In this document: positions 32,940 to 45,166 of the stretch, piece by piece | How the letters are laid out: each line of letters starts with the position of its first letter | Numbering within the stretch: the first letter of the stretch is position 1 | Source of the DNA: Rhyacophila brunnea | Taxonomy: Eukaryota > Arthropoda > Insecta > Trichoptera > Rhyacophilidae | Assembly: GCA_022495005.1 (NCBI GenBank) | Contig: JAGYXB010001951.1 | Span: forward strand, 10,744,001 to 10,808,000 | DNA length: 64,000 bases | Reading direction: 5' to 3' | Notes under the pieces: generated by a model | Told to the model about the DNA's origin: nothing | Database searches by the model: none | Seen by the model: the letters and a program-made list of their open reading frames with translations, nothing else | Translations under genes and position numbers: made by a program

Positions 32940-33851
32940 TTCTTCAAATTTCAATCAGTATATTTGTAAATGTAATATATACCTGTTATAATCTGAGTAA
33001 TGAAAAAACTACAATGATCAAATTGATTAGATATGTTTGACATCATAATAATATTTAATCAATAATAAATTATAAAAGTAAAAAAATGCGTAATTACAAA
33101 GTCAGCACCCTGTATTTATTTTTAGAGTAGATGTATATTCGCCTATTAATTAAACGCTGAAACGCTGGATGTTCATATACTAAACATCTATGTTTTGTGT
33201 TGATTAATCGATTCAATACTATATGCAGACCAAAGATGCAATCAATATTTATTTTGATATTTTTCAATAAATACAAGTCTAGTTCTAGTGTGTACCGGTA
33301 AAGTAGTATTTAGTTTTTTTGATTATTTCTAAGGGTTAAATAAGATAATAATTGTTCTAATTTGTTTACTGATCCATAGTTATTTGTATAATATGCATTA
33401 TATAAGGAATGAATAATAACTGTATAAGGTTATACCTTCATTCTGCAAAATCACTGATGACTAAGACTGAAATTGTAGCTGACATTATATGATTTTTTTA
33501 CAAAAAATCCACTATAATAATGTATGTTTTTTATGTGATATTAAACTAGGCCTAGTTGATATTAACATATTATGTTATTTATATAGGTGCAGAGTATAAG
33601 AGACAACATTATGTAAATATTTGTAGAAACTAAATGAAGCCGAAAGTATTTGTTTTTACTTATAATAGTAAAATTATTACAAAACCATTGACTGTAAAAC
33701 TCTATACTTGCTCTAGAAAATGACAGTATTTAACTAATAGGTATTCCAGCATAGTAATATTTACAAAAAATGCTAATAATATGGATTTAGTAAATGATAA
33801 ATCAAATTTAAGAATACATACTTATCGCGCATTTTCACATTAGAATATTTT
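32940..33851. other. AT-rich noncoding stretch
   Basis: I see no gene or recognised repeat; a 60-codon minus frame at 33094-33276 has no motif. Confidence 0.5.
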
Positions 33852-34137
33852 GCGATGGCCGCATGGCTTAAGCGTCGGCCTACAGCGTCGTGGGTCCAAG
33901 GTTAGAATCCTGGGTCTAGCAAGTAAAAATATTGTTTTTCAATTTGTGTATGAGTCAGAGTATGGACCTAATAGGATGAGCAAGTGGCTGACATCTATTT
34001 TTCTAAAAAACAAAAATCTGTTAATACAAACCTCCATTCTGTTGAAGCTTTAGACTATAGAGAAGCCTTAAACTATAGATACATCCCATGTTGAAGCCCA
34101 TAATATGATCTTATTTGGATCGAACATGGTCGGATAA
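33852..34137 (+). mobile_element. Family B tRNA-derived SINE, copy 2
   Basis: The head GATGGCCGCATGGCTTAAGC, then CAAGGTTAGAATCCTGG, leads to body core GAGCAAGTGGCTGACATC and end CGAACATGGTCGG. It contains a small internal duplication (TTTAGACTATAGAGAAGCC, then TTAAACTATAG) not found in the other copies. Confidence 0.75.
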
Positions 34138-35408
34138 TATTTTTGTTACCGGGAGATGACGGAGCATTTACAGAAATTAGCCAGCTTTATTAATTAGAAA
34201 TATTGAATTTATATTCAGTGAGTATAGTAATAATGCTTCAGTCAACGGTTTCTCATACCGGAGATTCCAGAAATAATTCTCAGTATAATCACAATATATT
34301 TATGTATTTTTTTTCAAGCTGGAAGTTATCGTGGTGTATTACTGAATATTCTGTTGAAGATCTGTTGAAGTATTAAAAAAAAATTAAGTGTTAAACGAAT
34401 CGTTCGTAGGTGCGTAATTCAAGCGACCTGGATAAAATTCTTTAAAAAGGATTCTATCATTTCATTATTCGTTATCAAGCCCGACTGTTATCTCTTAGTA
34501 ATAAATTCTCAGCTTTGCCAAAAATAAAGCGCTGGCTTATTTTCTATTCAGCAGTAAAAATAAAATACATAAATCTCTCACGGGGCGAAACAATGGGCGA
34601 AAAATGTACTTTGAAATTTCATGGTGAAATATGTGTTATGGGAACAGATTAATCCCCCTTAGCATTACAGAAAGTTAATGATACCCTTGTTTTATATTGA
34701 GGTTAGCAACCCGACGCGTAATTCATATTTTACAGCTTCATACGAGATCGTAAATGAACGCATTTGAACGTTGATATTTTCCATTTTAATATTTTGCGAA
34801 AGAGTTAGGTTAGGTTAGGTTTGGCATTACGAAAATTTTAATTATTTGAATTTCATTTAGATAATGTTATTTTAAAATTCAAAATTGATTTAGTTGTCGA
34901 CTTACTGGATATTGTATCATTAGAAGTACATATTTAAGAACTTTATTCCGTGTTTACAAGCGTACATAAGGATTATATAATTATTTGTAAATAATATATA
35001 TATTAATGTTGCTACCAAAGGTACATCACTCGATAGCCAGCATCGTGAAGAAATACACATATTCAGGGATCGCATCTCTAGAAGACCACGATGTTGAGGA
35101 TCTAATAAATACAATTTCACCGGTAAATAAATTGTTCAAAATTTAATATGCGACTAAAAATTTTACTCTAAATACAGACTTGTTGACAAATATTTCATTA
35201 TTGCATACAATATCGATGTATCTTTCCTTTCATTAGTGTTTAGGAGTGCAAGTTAACCAAAGCATTCAAATGATATAACATCACGTCAATAACATAATAT
35301 AATCCAATGTTAAAAAATAATATTATAATTGCCTACTTGTGACATATTTGAAATTAGCGATATTCAACCGGGTTATAAGTATTTTCGGTCACATAATATT
35401 ATAATATG
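34138..35408. other. Noncoding; interstitial insect telomere-type repeat
   Basis: Three TTAGG units at 34804-34821 are followed by a diverged TTTGG. No gene is recognised; a 66-codon minus frame at 34920-35120 has no motif. Confidence 0.5.
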
Positions 35409-36059
35409 TAGGGATTGTAATACTGGTATTTCAAAACCGGTATTCCAGTATTTATCAATACCGAAATACCGGTTTTAAAAATTCAAAATACCGGAATTTT
35501 CGGTATTAAGAAAGCACACCCATTTACGTTTTTGAAAATGAATTATACGTTATGTGCTGCTAAAATGCAAATTATATTGAGTGAATCCAACAGAGGTGAA
35601 AAAATAATAAAACAAATTTTAAAAAGTAATTGTCGCGATGAATTATCATAATATTATTTCGAAATAGAAGACATCCGTGACAAAAATGTTCAATTATTCT
35701 ATAATTATTGATGACTGTACTAACGGAAGGTTTTCCTGCAGCCGGACTTATTTGCACTTGATGAACCTTTGAGGGTTATAGTTAAAATTATCAATATATT
35801 CAAATTATTTGTAAAACATCACTAGTTCTACAATTATTATCAACACATATTTTTAAATACCAATACAATAAATGTAGGTATGTAGGTTTTTTTCTATAAA
35901 ATAATATTTTAAAAAGATTTTAATAGCAACTTATATTTATTGATAAGCACCTACTTCTGTTTTTGTTAATGTATAAGAAATACCGGTGTTAATACCGGTA
36001 TTCAATAAGAAATACCGAAAAACCGGTGTTGACATTTTCATTCGGTATTGCAATCCCTA
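35409..36059 (+). mobile_element. hAT-type MITE, family E copy 3 (8-base flanks)
   Basis: It begins TAGGGATTGTAATACTGG and ends GGTATTGCAATCCCTA, giving a clean TAGGGATTG/CAATCCCTA inverted end. The flanks are ATAATATG and ATTATACG (6 of 8). At 651 bases it is the longest copy; part of the extra length is a duplicated ATACCGG block at its right end. Confidence 0.75.
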
Positions 36060-37356
36060 ATTATACGCATTTAATCCTGAGCACCTTAATAATTACGAAT
36101 AACGTTGGAGGAAACATTACACTATTCTAATAATATGTAATAATGATAATACCATGTTGAATGCTATGTATTTTAAACGCTATGCAAGTTTCATCAATAT
36201 TGGTGTAATAGTGTTTGAGATAACGATAAAAATAGACAAAAATAGAGAGACAGTATAATTTTACTGAGATATATTTTAAATTTGGAAATATCGAGGTCTC
36301 GAAATTTTGCTATCAATAAATGTATTTGTTTTCTGAAAAGATGCCAGACATGCTTTTAAAGCTGACTGTATTCGTCAGTATAGTTTCAACGCGTAAATTT
36401 ATTTATTTATTATGTATATATGTACTTTGTACAGCATATTTTATATCACGAAATAATAAAACAAAGCAAAATTTAAGAATTCAAACCATTTTTAAAATTC
36501 TCATTTTTTTCTATTACTTAAAACTATAACGAAAGCATAATATATATAGGTACAATCAAATTTGTCAAATATGCTAAATTAAAACTCACAATTTTCGAGA
36601 GAAAAACATCGTGAGTGTGCCCTTTGAATTAGATTTTCAAAAGCGTTTCACCCATTTAAAAGCCATCCAAGAATAGCGTTTTGAAATATTACCTACAGTT
36701 TTTATAGTGTTGTTTATTTCTATTGCCAAATATCTGCAATAGAGATGGGAAAATTCTAAATGTAAAAATAATAATATATATTTTATTTAAGTCGACATGA
36801 ATGGAGTCACATATTGACCGAGTTTGTAGAGCGGCCGTTTATGAGAAAGTGTGTTAATATAACCTTCACTCTGTGGAAGCCCTTATTTTACGCTTAAAAG
36901 CGAAAAAGGTAATTTACTTATACGTAATTTAGTTTTTGATAACAACTTTAAAGATTTGGAAGGGTCATTCATCTTTCAGTTCAATTTTTTAGGACTGCGA
37001 CAGTCATCATCAATTAGTGGCATATTTCAAATGACCCATCCCTAATCCCTGGCCATTTTCAATACAGGGGATCCTGGCTTTCAAACCGCGCTCGTCAAAA
37101 GCACCCCCTCCCCAGAGGGTGCATATTTTAACCCCAATGCTTAGCGGGTTGCCAAGCGGAACGGGCCCGTTGAGAATTTAATAAAAGGATAAATATGTTC
37201 ACCAAGTGAAACGAATGACATGAAATTGTTGGGGATTCTTTATATTTTTTGGCAGACACCATGTTGCCGTTGCCGTTGACAGGTGCTTTACAATGATACA
37301 TTGTATTATCTACAGAAAATTATTATTTATATCCTTATATTATATGGGGAATATAG
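36060..37356. other. Noncoding; small SINE scrap
   Basis: Positions 36850-36890 (TTCACTCTGTGGAAGCCC) resemble the body of family B. A GC-richer patch lies at 37060-37160. No gene is seen. Confidence 0.4.
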
Positions 37357-37655
37357 CAGTGATTTTCAAATTGGGTGAGGGTGCAGCATTTTAACGGGTT
37401 GTATAGGCGCACCCAGGGAACTTCGAAAAAATACTAAATTATTTTTTAAAACGATTTTTTTTACGCGCGGTAGAGTGAATCCGCTTGGTGTGTAATGAAA
37501 CCCCGTCATAGATGATTCAAACATCGAAAAATAAAAAATTAAAATGCAAAAAGATTGGTTCCATAGACACCTAACCACCATACCAAATGCCACAATGAGG
37601 CCGTTTCGATATTGACTTATAATAACATGTTTCAAGATAAATAATCTTTCCATCG
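37357..37655. mobile_element. Possible hAT element with 8-base flanks
   Basis: CAGTGATTTTCAAATTGGGT fits a hAT left terminus. The eight bases before it, GAATATAG (37349-37356), recur exactly at 37656-37663. The right end (…TTTCCATCG) is not the inverse of the left, so either the element lost its right terminus or the repeat of GAATATAG is chance. Confidence 0.3.
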
Positions 37656-37663
37656 GAATATAG

Positions 37664-40600
37664 AATTATGTCAAAAGTATTCTTACCTTCATGTGTTGAA
37701 GTTGTGTAGTCACTAGTTCAGCTCTGGAAGTTTGGTCTGTCCCGTTGACAGGAAATGATCCCATATACTGTAAAAAATAGATATTAACATTTATTAACAA
37801 TATTTTTCAATAATGTACTAATATTGCTATTTATTATTTTTTTGGTTCAAAATAATATGAAAATTAGTAATTGCATCGGTATATTAAAATTATAGATAGC
37901 TACAGAATAATTTGAAACTAAGTTAGGTATATATTATGGTACACCGAGTTTGCTGGTAGAGTGAACAAGGCTAATTTGTAACGAAAAATTACCATAACCG
38001 ATTAAGAAATCGAAAAACAAAAAACACGTACGGTCGATTATGGTCAATTTTGAAACACCAACATATCTGTTGATAGGAAAGTTTCTGAAACATCGAGAGG
38101 AATATGGTGATAATCCAAAAACAAATAATTGGTACCCAATAAATATACAAAAAATTATGAACCAATTTTATTATATTATTCATAATACTATAATATTTTT
38201 TTGTTAAAAGTTTTCCATAAAAGTGTTTAAATAATAAATTCTGTAGTTGACGATTATGGTTTATTTTCATTAGAAGTGTTTTTTTTTATAATATTATCGT
38301 TTTATCTAAAATTCTATTTCTCTTTGAAAATTTTTATATTAATTACTTTGTCTATTGTTTATATTTAGAATGTGGATAATAAAAAATCAATTGCCCGCAA
38401 TAGTTCAGGATCTTCACACATTATTTTCTCAATATATTTTTGGAACCAGACCGAAGCCATGGACCTAATAGATTGATCAAATGACTAAAAACTGTTTTTA
38501 GAAGTCTGTCTAGAAACCTCCTCGATTTGATAAGTCCTGAATTACACAAAAAAATACCCTAATTTTGATAATAACGTATTTTCATTTAAATGTGTCTTAA
38601 TTCTTATTAAACATATTATATGTATATAATCTACATATATTGATGCACTGAGGACATTTTGATCACTTTATAATGTTAGTATTATGGAAGTTTTTTTAAA
38701 TTTCATATTTCCATCTAAATTTTTAGATTTTCGATTACATTGCCATAATAATATCATAAAAGTAAGAATTTTTTAAGATATGTTCAGTTTATTATACTTT
38801 TACGAAATACTAAGAACCCTAAGAGTGATTATTTTCAAGGACATTAACCTAACCATTAACCTTATACTAGGAAATAGTTAGGGCTGTGTATTTTTTATCT
38901 TCATGTCATGACACACTTTGTAATAATTACGCCTCACGATGTCACTACAGTAAACGTAGCGAGCATTCATCCAAGCCGTATAACTTTATCGGTGTTAGTA
39001 AAGACGAATGTTGATAATAGAAAATGGAGGAATCAGGGCTCGTATTTTAAGTCCATGAATCGGATATTATGATAATGCGCAATCAATAATATTCCGGTTG
39101 TGTAAATTATCATATATATACGCTTAGTCGCCTTAGTGTTATAAATAAGCTGTATTGATTAATTATATATTATACTTATTTGTATTGCTCTTCTTGGATA
39201 AATTAATAAATAAAAATGTTGATTGGATATTAAAAAATATTTTTAAGTAAGTATCATCAAATTGGTGAATCATTCAATTTTTTTTTCGATTGAACACATA
39301 GTTTTTGTTTTAATTCATATATCAAAAACAAATTGCGATTTAGTTTTTAATTTTTTTATTTAAATATTTTTATATGAATAGATTGGTAAGTATTTTGAAT
39401 TTAATTTTACCTATATGGTGCGTGTTTTTCTTTTAAATATTTATTTAACATATTAATTAAGATGAATAAAAGATTAACTAAAACTAAAATATTCTACGGT
39501 CTTTTATGATATTTTTTCCCAGTTAACAAATGTTTCGAAAACATTTTTAATACAAACTAAAGTTACTTACTTACTCACAATTAAAATTCAAGCAACTCGA
39601 TTCATTTTAACATAAGTGAACAATACAATTCGTTCAAGATGTTGAACACTTGACAATAATGTGGTCATAAATAAAAATTGGTAATGTAAAGAAAACTGCA
39701 ATATAATATTTGCATGTATGTACAATAAAAATGTAGGTACACGAACATAGAAATAATAAAACAAGAAAAAACAAAGGAACGATGACCATTAATATTTTTA
39801 AAAAGTCTATCTAAACTCACTTCACAAGCAGTAACTACCTATTTAGTTAAACATAATTAGATATTGGCACCTAATTTGTATCACCAATGGACAGCTAATA
39901 AGTAGTATACTTTCATCATTTTGTTATCCATGATCATCGATGAGCCATGTCGTGGCATTATTATGTAAAAATAATAAAAATAGTATTTACCAGTAGGTAC
40001 AAAAATGCCTTGTTTACTGGACGAAATCTTATCTGCTTTTCAAAATGCCGTGCGTTCCGTTTCAAGAAAGTTTTCAATTCGATCACTGCTCACTACGCAG
40101 AAAGGTGGAAATAAAGTTTGTTTGTTTCAACGAGATAAAGGCACTTCTTCTCCGAGTAAACCAGGTGAGAGTTCACCGTAACATTTCCTCTCTAAACTCT
40201 CAATTACCTGATGTCTTCGTTAATGCCACGTAGTTCTTACGCGAAGTTGCTATGCTATTTTAATACTAAAGGAATGATTATAGTAATATAATACCGGTAT
40301 TTAAAATAACAACAATATTGAAGGTAAGTAAACTATAAAATATAGGTAATACCATATTAATATGCAGGTATTGTATAAATTGTACAAAACTTAAATCCAT
40401 TAGAATTTATTTAAAATATACCTATAAGGAGGGATGAACTGAATAGCGTACCCAATCAAACCGAAAACGATTATTAGATTCAGTTGCACTTCAAGACTGG
40501 AATAAGAGGGTTATTAAAAGAAACGAAAGATTTTGACGTGGTAAATAGAGGAAGGACAAAATATTCTAATGGCATTGCGGCCACGACGAAATCACTTTGA

Positions 40601-40867
40601 AACGCTATAGTGTAATTTTAAAGTAACGATATTAACGGATAAATGAGTCGCCTACATTGCCAAAAGAATTTGATACCATTCTATCTTAGTAAAAAAAGAT
40701 CTACATAAGGACAGGTTGCAATAGATCTGGAGGAAGATTTACAGATGGAAAAGTCGGCTAGAAAGGGGGGAAAGTTAGTAGACTACATTTTTGGAGGTGG
40801 AAATCTCGACGAGATTTTGTAGTAGAATGCTGTCAGATACTTTTGATCGTTTAAAATGTAATAAAGT
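37664..40867. other. Mostly AT-rich noncoding; SINE fragment
   Basis: Positions 38440-38530 are a decayed family B body (GGACCTAATAGATTGATCAA, AACCTCC). Frames at 37989-38270 (-) and 40045-40233 (+) have no motif. The stretch 40440-40830 is less AT-rich and may be old coding or element DNA, but I cannot assign it. Confidence 0.4.
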
Positions 40868-41066
40868 ACGATCAAGATCATGTGGGCCTCCACGTAGTGG
40901 AGGTTTGTATTAGCAGTTTATTGTTTTTACGAGAAATGGATGTTAGCCACTTGCTCAACCTATCAGGCCCATAACCTAGATAAAATTGAAAAAAACAAAT
41001 TGTGTACTTGCCAGACCCAGGATTCGAACTTAGAATCCACGACGTTATTTATAGTCATCGCCATCG
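40868..41066 (-). mobile_element. Family B tRNA-derived SINE, copy 4
   Basis: Minus-strand copy with CTTGCCAGACCCAGGATTCG in the head, GGATGTTAGCCACTTGCTCA in the body and TGGGCCTCCACGTAGTGGAG. The 5' head and the 3' CATGGTCGG end are degraded. Confidence 0.65.
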
Positions 41067-41125
41067 TGGGTTAGTTTAACATTCATTTCCAAGATCTACA
41101 TACCATATATAGCCAGGAGTTTCTA

Positions 41126-42214
41126 ACTATTGTCCGGCAACTTCATCTTGGCTACGTGGCAAATCTGTGAACTACGATCCCCTTCAGTACAGCTAATCGA
41201 ACTTCCGGTTTCAAATTAGGAATGCCCCCAAATTATTCATTACATTTTTGACACTTCGTATTGGACGCATCTATCAATTTACGTAATTTGAAGCTTTTTA
41301 TATTCAAAAGATGTCTAAAACAATACGAAATGATGTACGTAATATTATCAGTAAACTTTTGATTTATTGCGAAGAAGAAAAAGAATCGTATTTAAAAGGC
41401 GAGCTTATACAATACTTTAAAACAAGCCCATTTTACGGGCTCCTGTCATGTCAGATATGTCAAAATTCAGTGTTGCAATCCTAGAAATATTTCCCCAAAT
41501 ACTGGAAATTATGTTTGTATATTATAAAGTTATGTGTATCGTAATCTATTTTATTAATATTTTTAGACGTATAACAATTAAGTATAAATGATCATTAGTT
41601 AGTTAATGAATTATCCTTGTATTTTAAAACCGATAAATAGGTACATATTGTTTTAAAATTTATGTAAGGTGGATATAATTTAATTTAAAGAAAATTATTT
41701 TCACAGTATGTGTTTCTACAACAATTTTACTAAAAATACGATATAAAGACATCATTTGTAAATTCTAAAACATGTGATTGGGTCATCAATATAATATTGA
41801 ATATGTTATATCTTTCACTTCTACTTATTTAGTCATAATTTGTGATCTAGTTATTTCATTAATAAATACCTGCAGCAATATTATCAGTTAATGTGGGTTC
41901 AATGATACATTTCCTTCCAAATTCAATAATTACGCTGTATTAATTAACCTAATATAATAGTAATAATTAAGAGGTGAAATTATTTGAAAAAAAACTTCTA
42001 TTGATATTTATTGAACAATAATTAGATTTATAAATTAATGTACTTAAAATGTACTAAAACTAAAATGTACTAAAATGTATTAAAAAAATGTACTAAAACT
42101 TAAAACCTTATTTCGCGGATATGTTTTCTCAAAAAATGACAACACTGAGAAATATTCTAAATGCGACATGGGCGACTTCCTGTTATCGCCTAAATAATGT
42201 TGTCGGACAGTAGT
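41126..42214. mobile_element. Decayed DNA transposon with short inverted ends
   Basis: The left end ACTATTGTCCGGCAACTTCA and the right end, read inward, ACTACTGTCCGACAACATTA match at most positions. The 1,089-base interval encloses the small ORF at 41311-41484. TA is present just outside both ends (ctA|ACT... is ambiguous), so a Tc1/mariner-type duplication is possible but unproved. It directly abuts the family A copy at 42219. Confidence 0.5.
41311..41484 (+). pseudogene. Short transposase-like N-terminal ORF
   Basis: A 57-residue frame starts MSKTIRNDVRNIISKLLIYC and contains EEEKESYLKGELIQYF. The charged, helix-rich start resembles the N-terminal DNA-binding region of some Tc1/IS630-like transposases, by general pattern rather than a named match. 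It ends in a stop after QS, with no catalytic domain. Its place near the left end of an inverted-repeat element supports the assignment. Confidence 0.35.
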
Positions 42215-42218
42215 TTAT

Positions 42219-42640
42219 AAATTATTAGCGAGTGCAAGTAGTTACATCTAAAAAAATTGGAGAAATTCCACGACGTCGGCTAGTAATCAAAGTAACAGTA
42301 AATAGTTACCTACTTTGATTTAAGAAACAAAAATCGATTGCCAAAGTAGCTTGATTTCGAAGAGCACTGATGAGTAGGTATTAAAATTGACCAAAAGTTA
42401 AAATTTGTCGCAATTAGTATGTCACCTCGTAGCATAGTGGTAATGCAACGGATAGGTCATAAACCTGGGAGATACGTGGTTCGATTCCCCGTCGGGTTGG
42501 CTTACTTTTTTTCAAAAAAAGATTTTTTCTATTGGTTATAATATATTCTCTCAGAAAGTGTTTTTCAAAATTATATATCTTCAATAATGGATTTAAATTC
42601 AAATTCCATGAAGTATCTTCGGTCGATAGTATTAATATTA
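42219..42640 (+). mobile_element. Family A repeat, copy 2, with central tRNA-like module
   Basis: The leader 42219-42420 matches copy 1 (AAATTATTAGC, GACGTCGG, CCTACTTTGATTTAAG). The module at 42421-42501 has acceptor halves GTCACCT and GGTTGGC (six of seven pairs), AGCATAGTGG, an anticodon arm with loop TCATAAA (CAT position), and B box GGTTCGATTCC. The tail continues GATTTTTTCTATTGGTTATA to CTTCGGTCGATAGTATTAAT. The conserved leader upstream of the Pol III boxes is unusual for a SINE. Confidence 0.7.
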
Positions 42641-44064
42641 TTGCCTAAAAACAGGATATTTTATATTCACAGTACATATAAAATTGAGTGCCGCCAATTC
42701 TGTAGTTTTTGAATGGATAAACCTATATATGGGAAAAACTAAAAACGGACGGAAAGGCTGATAATAAACAAAAACATAAATGTTACTGTGACTAGGATCT
42801 TGATGGTTTTATTTTTTTGCGGAGTAAAGATTTTAAAAATGTTTCAACTTTGAGCGATAAAATTTTTGTAGGATTGCGTACCTTCATTAATAAAACATTG
42901 TGCAGGAGTGTGATCCATAAAGAAGATTGGGAACTCATGCTCTACGCTATGCGTATAAAGCTTTCATTCGAGCGCGTATGTAAATTGATTATCGCATATA
43001 GGAAAATCGAGATTAAAATATTAGGGTCAATATTATTTGTAAATTAAAAAAAAATTGTTTACGTATTTTTTCTATGAATAACTGCTGCGCAATAATAGTG
43101 CAACATCCATTTTTCGCGCACATGTGCAACATAAAATCCGGGAACATATTACCCTAGAGAACTTGACATTATATGTTATATCATTTGAGAATTTCTTATT
43201 TTGTTATCGTATTAGGTTGTTAGGATTGTCACTGTGTATTCTTTCTTCTCCTTTCCTCGACGTTGCGGATTCGTTGCAGAGACCATATTCAAAAGAAAAT
43301 GTCTTCAGATCAATTCTTAAGAAACACTATCACAACTGATATAGTACACTATTGCCCATTTTTACTCTAACCATTGATTTCTCTTGGCCAAACATTCTCT
43401 ACATTCTTAAACCGGCGTTCGCATTCATATACCGATGATACAATATTTATATTTATTATGAGCATGGAGGTATTTACAACAAATAAATTATGTAATATTA
43501 TCTATAAAAGGGTAATCAAAGAAATTACTTAAATATTTTATTCAATGTCTTTTTATAGTTGCAATGTATACCTTGTCACGTACGCATCTAAAGACCAAAG
43601 ATACAAATATTTTAAACTTTTCCTTTACTTCAAGCACTTTGCTGCAAATATATAAGGAAGAATGAACACTTTTCTTTTCTTCTTCAATTCTTACCCGCCC
43701 CAATGAGTAAGGAACGGCCGAACAGTAAAAGTTTCTTTGATTTATGACGTCATAAAAGTGATATTAAGTTGGAGTGTCATAAATAAATCAATAAAACTGA
43801 ATGTATATTATGCCCTTTTTCATATTTCAATGTATGCTATAGTAATAATATGTACTATTATATTTCGCTGGCGTGCAATTTTGTCAAATATAATTTATTT
43901 ATACTAGATACAAGTGCCTACCTTCATAGATAAAGGTATATTTTGTACAAAATTCTAAATACATAACATATCAGTCTAATACATTTTATTATAGACATAA
44001 TAAAATAAATTATCATGTATGTATATTATTACCACCAAAAGCTGAAAATAGTATATACCTCATC
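42641..44064. other. Noncoding or unassigned
   Basis: Frames at 42817-43047 and 43124-43339 have no recognised motif. A tandem array of tgtactaaaa units lies just before this region, at 42041-42102. Confidence 0.4.
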
Positions 44065-44373
44065 TGTGGGTCTATTCTATGCTTATCGACCGCTAAAGTG
44101 ATAAAGTGAAAAATATTATCACACTTAGGGTAGGTTTGTATCAAAATATTAGCACTTATTGTAACAATTACACGAAGCCGGTTTTATTGTTGCAATAAGT
44201 GCTATATTTTAACAGCACCTATCTTGCTGCTGTTAAAATATCGCACTTATTGCAACAATAAAAACCGGCTTCGTGTAATTGTTACAATAAGTGCTAATAT
44301 TTTGATACAAACCTACCCTAAGTTTGATACTATTTATCAATTTAGTGTTCGATAAGTATAGAATAGACCCACA
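44065..44373. mobile_element. Palindromic MITE, family D copy 2 (309 bases)
   Basis: It has the same TGTGGGTCTATTCTAT ends and arms as 14778-15084, in the opposite overall orientation. Its centre (TAACAGCACC...GCTGCTGTTA) is a better palindrome than copy 1, whose right arm has lost a short piece. Flanks do not show a clear duplication. Confidence 0.75.
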
Positions 44374-44754
44374 GATATACCTAATAGTAATACCAATAAA
44401 CCAATAACAAAATAATATTAAAAATAAAAAAATAAATCTATAATACCATTGCTGAAAACAACACTAAACTGAATAACTTTCAAAAATTTGGTTACGTCCA
44501 AAACAGATAATAGCCACTCCAATCTTCTTTCGGTAGGTACCTATCAGATCATCAAAACCGCTGAACAGTCGCTGAAGAGATGTAACTAGGATATGTTGAA
44601 TTAAAATAAAACAGTAATCGGTGTAAAAATGAAGAGCAAATTATAGTTCCCATATCGGTACATCAGCGTACAGCACATTATTTTAACAACTCCTTGCCTT
44701 GCTGATGCTATAAGAGCTTGAACTAATATAATTCAATTTCAATTTTAATTAATT

Positions 44755-45166
44755 TTACATATTGTGGACATTACAAATTATAAGTTTAAGACGTTCACAA
44801 CATGACATTTAGAAACAAAGAAATATTAATAAAACAGTATTATGTAATACTGTAATTATGCAATATTAAGTTATTCTACAGTATAAATTTGTAAATACAA
44901 AAAATATGAAGTATATAGGTACAAGGAAGTACACCGGATGAGTTAAGCAGACCCTATTTTAAGAATTTATAAAATAACATCCACCTATACTCATTCTCAC
45001 GTAGATGGAATATATCAACATCCGAAGCAATTTGGTTGAACAGAGTTGCCCTCCCAATTGGCATCGCCAATGGCAGGTTAGTTCTGCTCCTCGGGAGAAC
45101 AAACAACTGATGCTCCCGATTTCTAAGATAGTTATCAGGGACACACAAGTCAATTGTCAAATGCAT
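44755..45166 (-). pseudogene. LINE ORF2 C-terminal fragment with 3' UTR
   Basis: The 70-residue minus frame (45166-44954) contains FVLPRSRTNLPLAMPIGRAT and LFNQIASDVDIF. It matches the (L/F)PRxRTN...P-x(3)-R...LFN...DIF ending of ORF2 in several insect non-LTR families. The 3' UTR runs to about 44755 (CACAATATGTAAA end on minus). A second copy is at 12755-13680. The polymerase core is absent. Confidence 0.6.

Noticed and set aside
37349..37663. Firm call of a hAT element from GAATATAG repeated on both sides
   Set aside because: The right terminus does not mirror the left, and GAATATAG is easy to find by chance in AT-rich DNA; kept only as a low-confidence feature.
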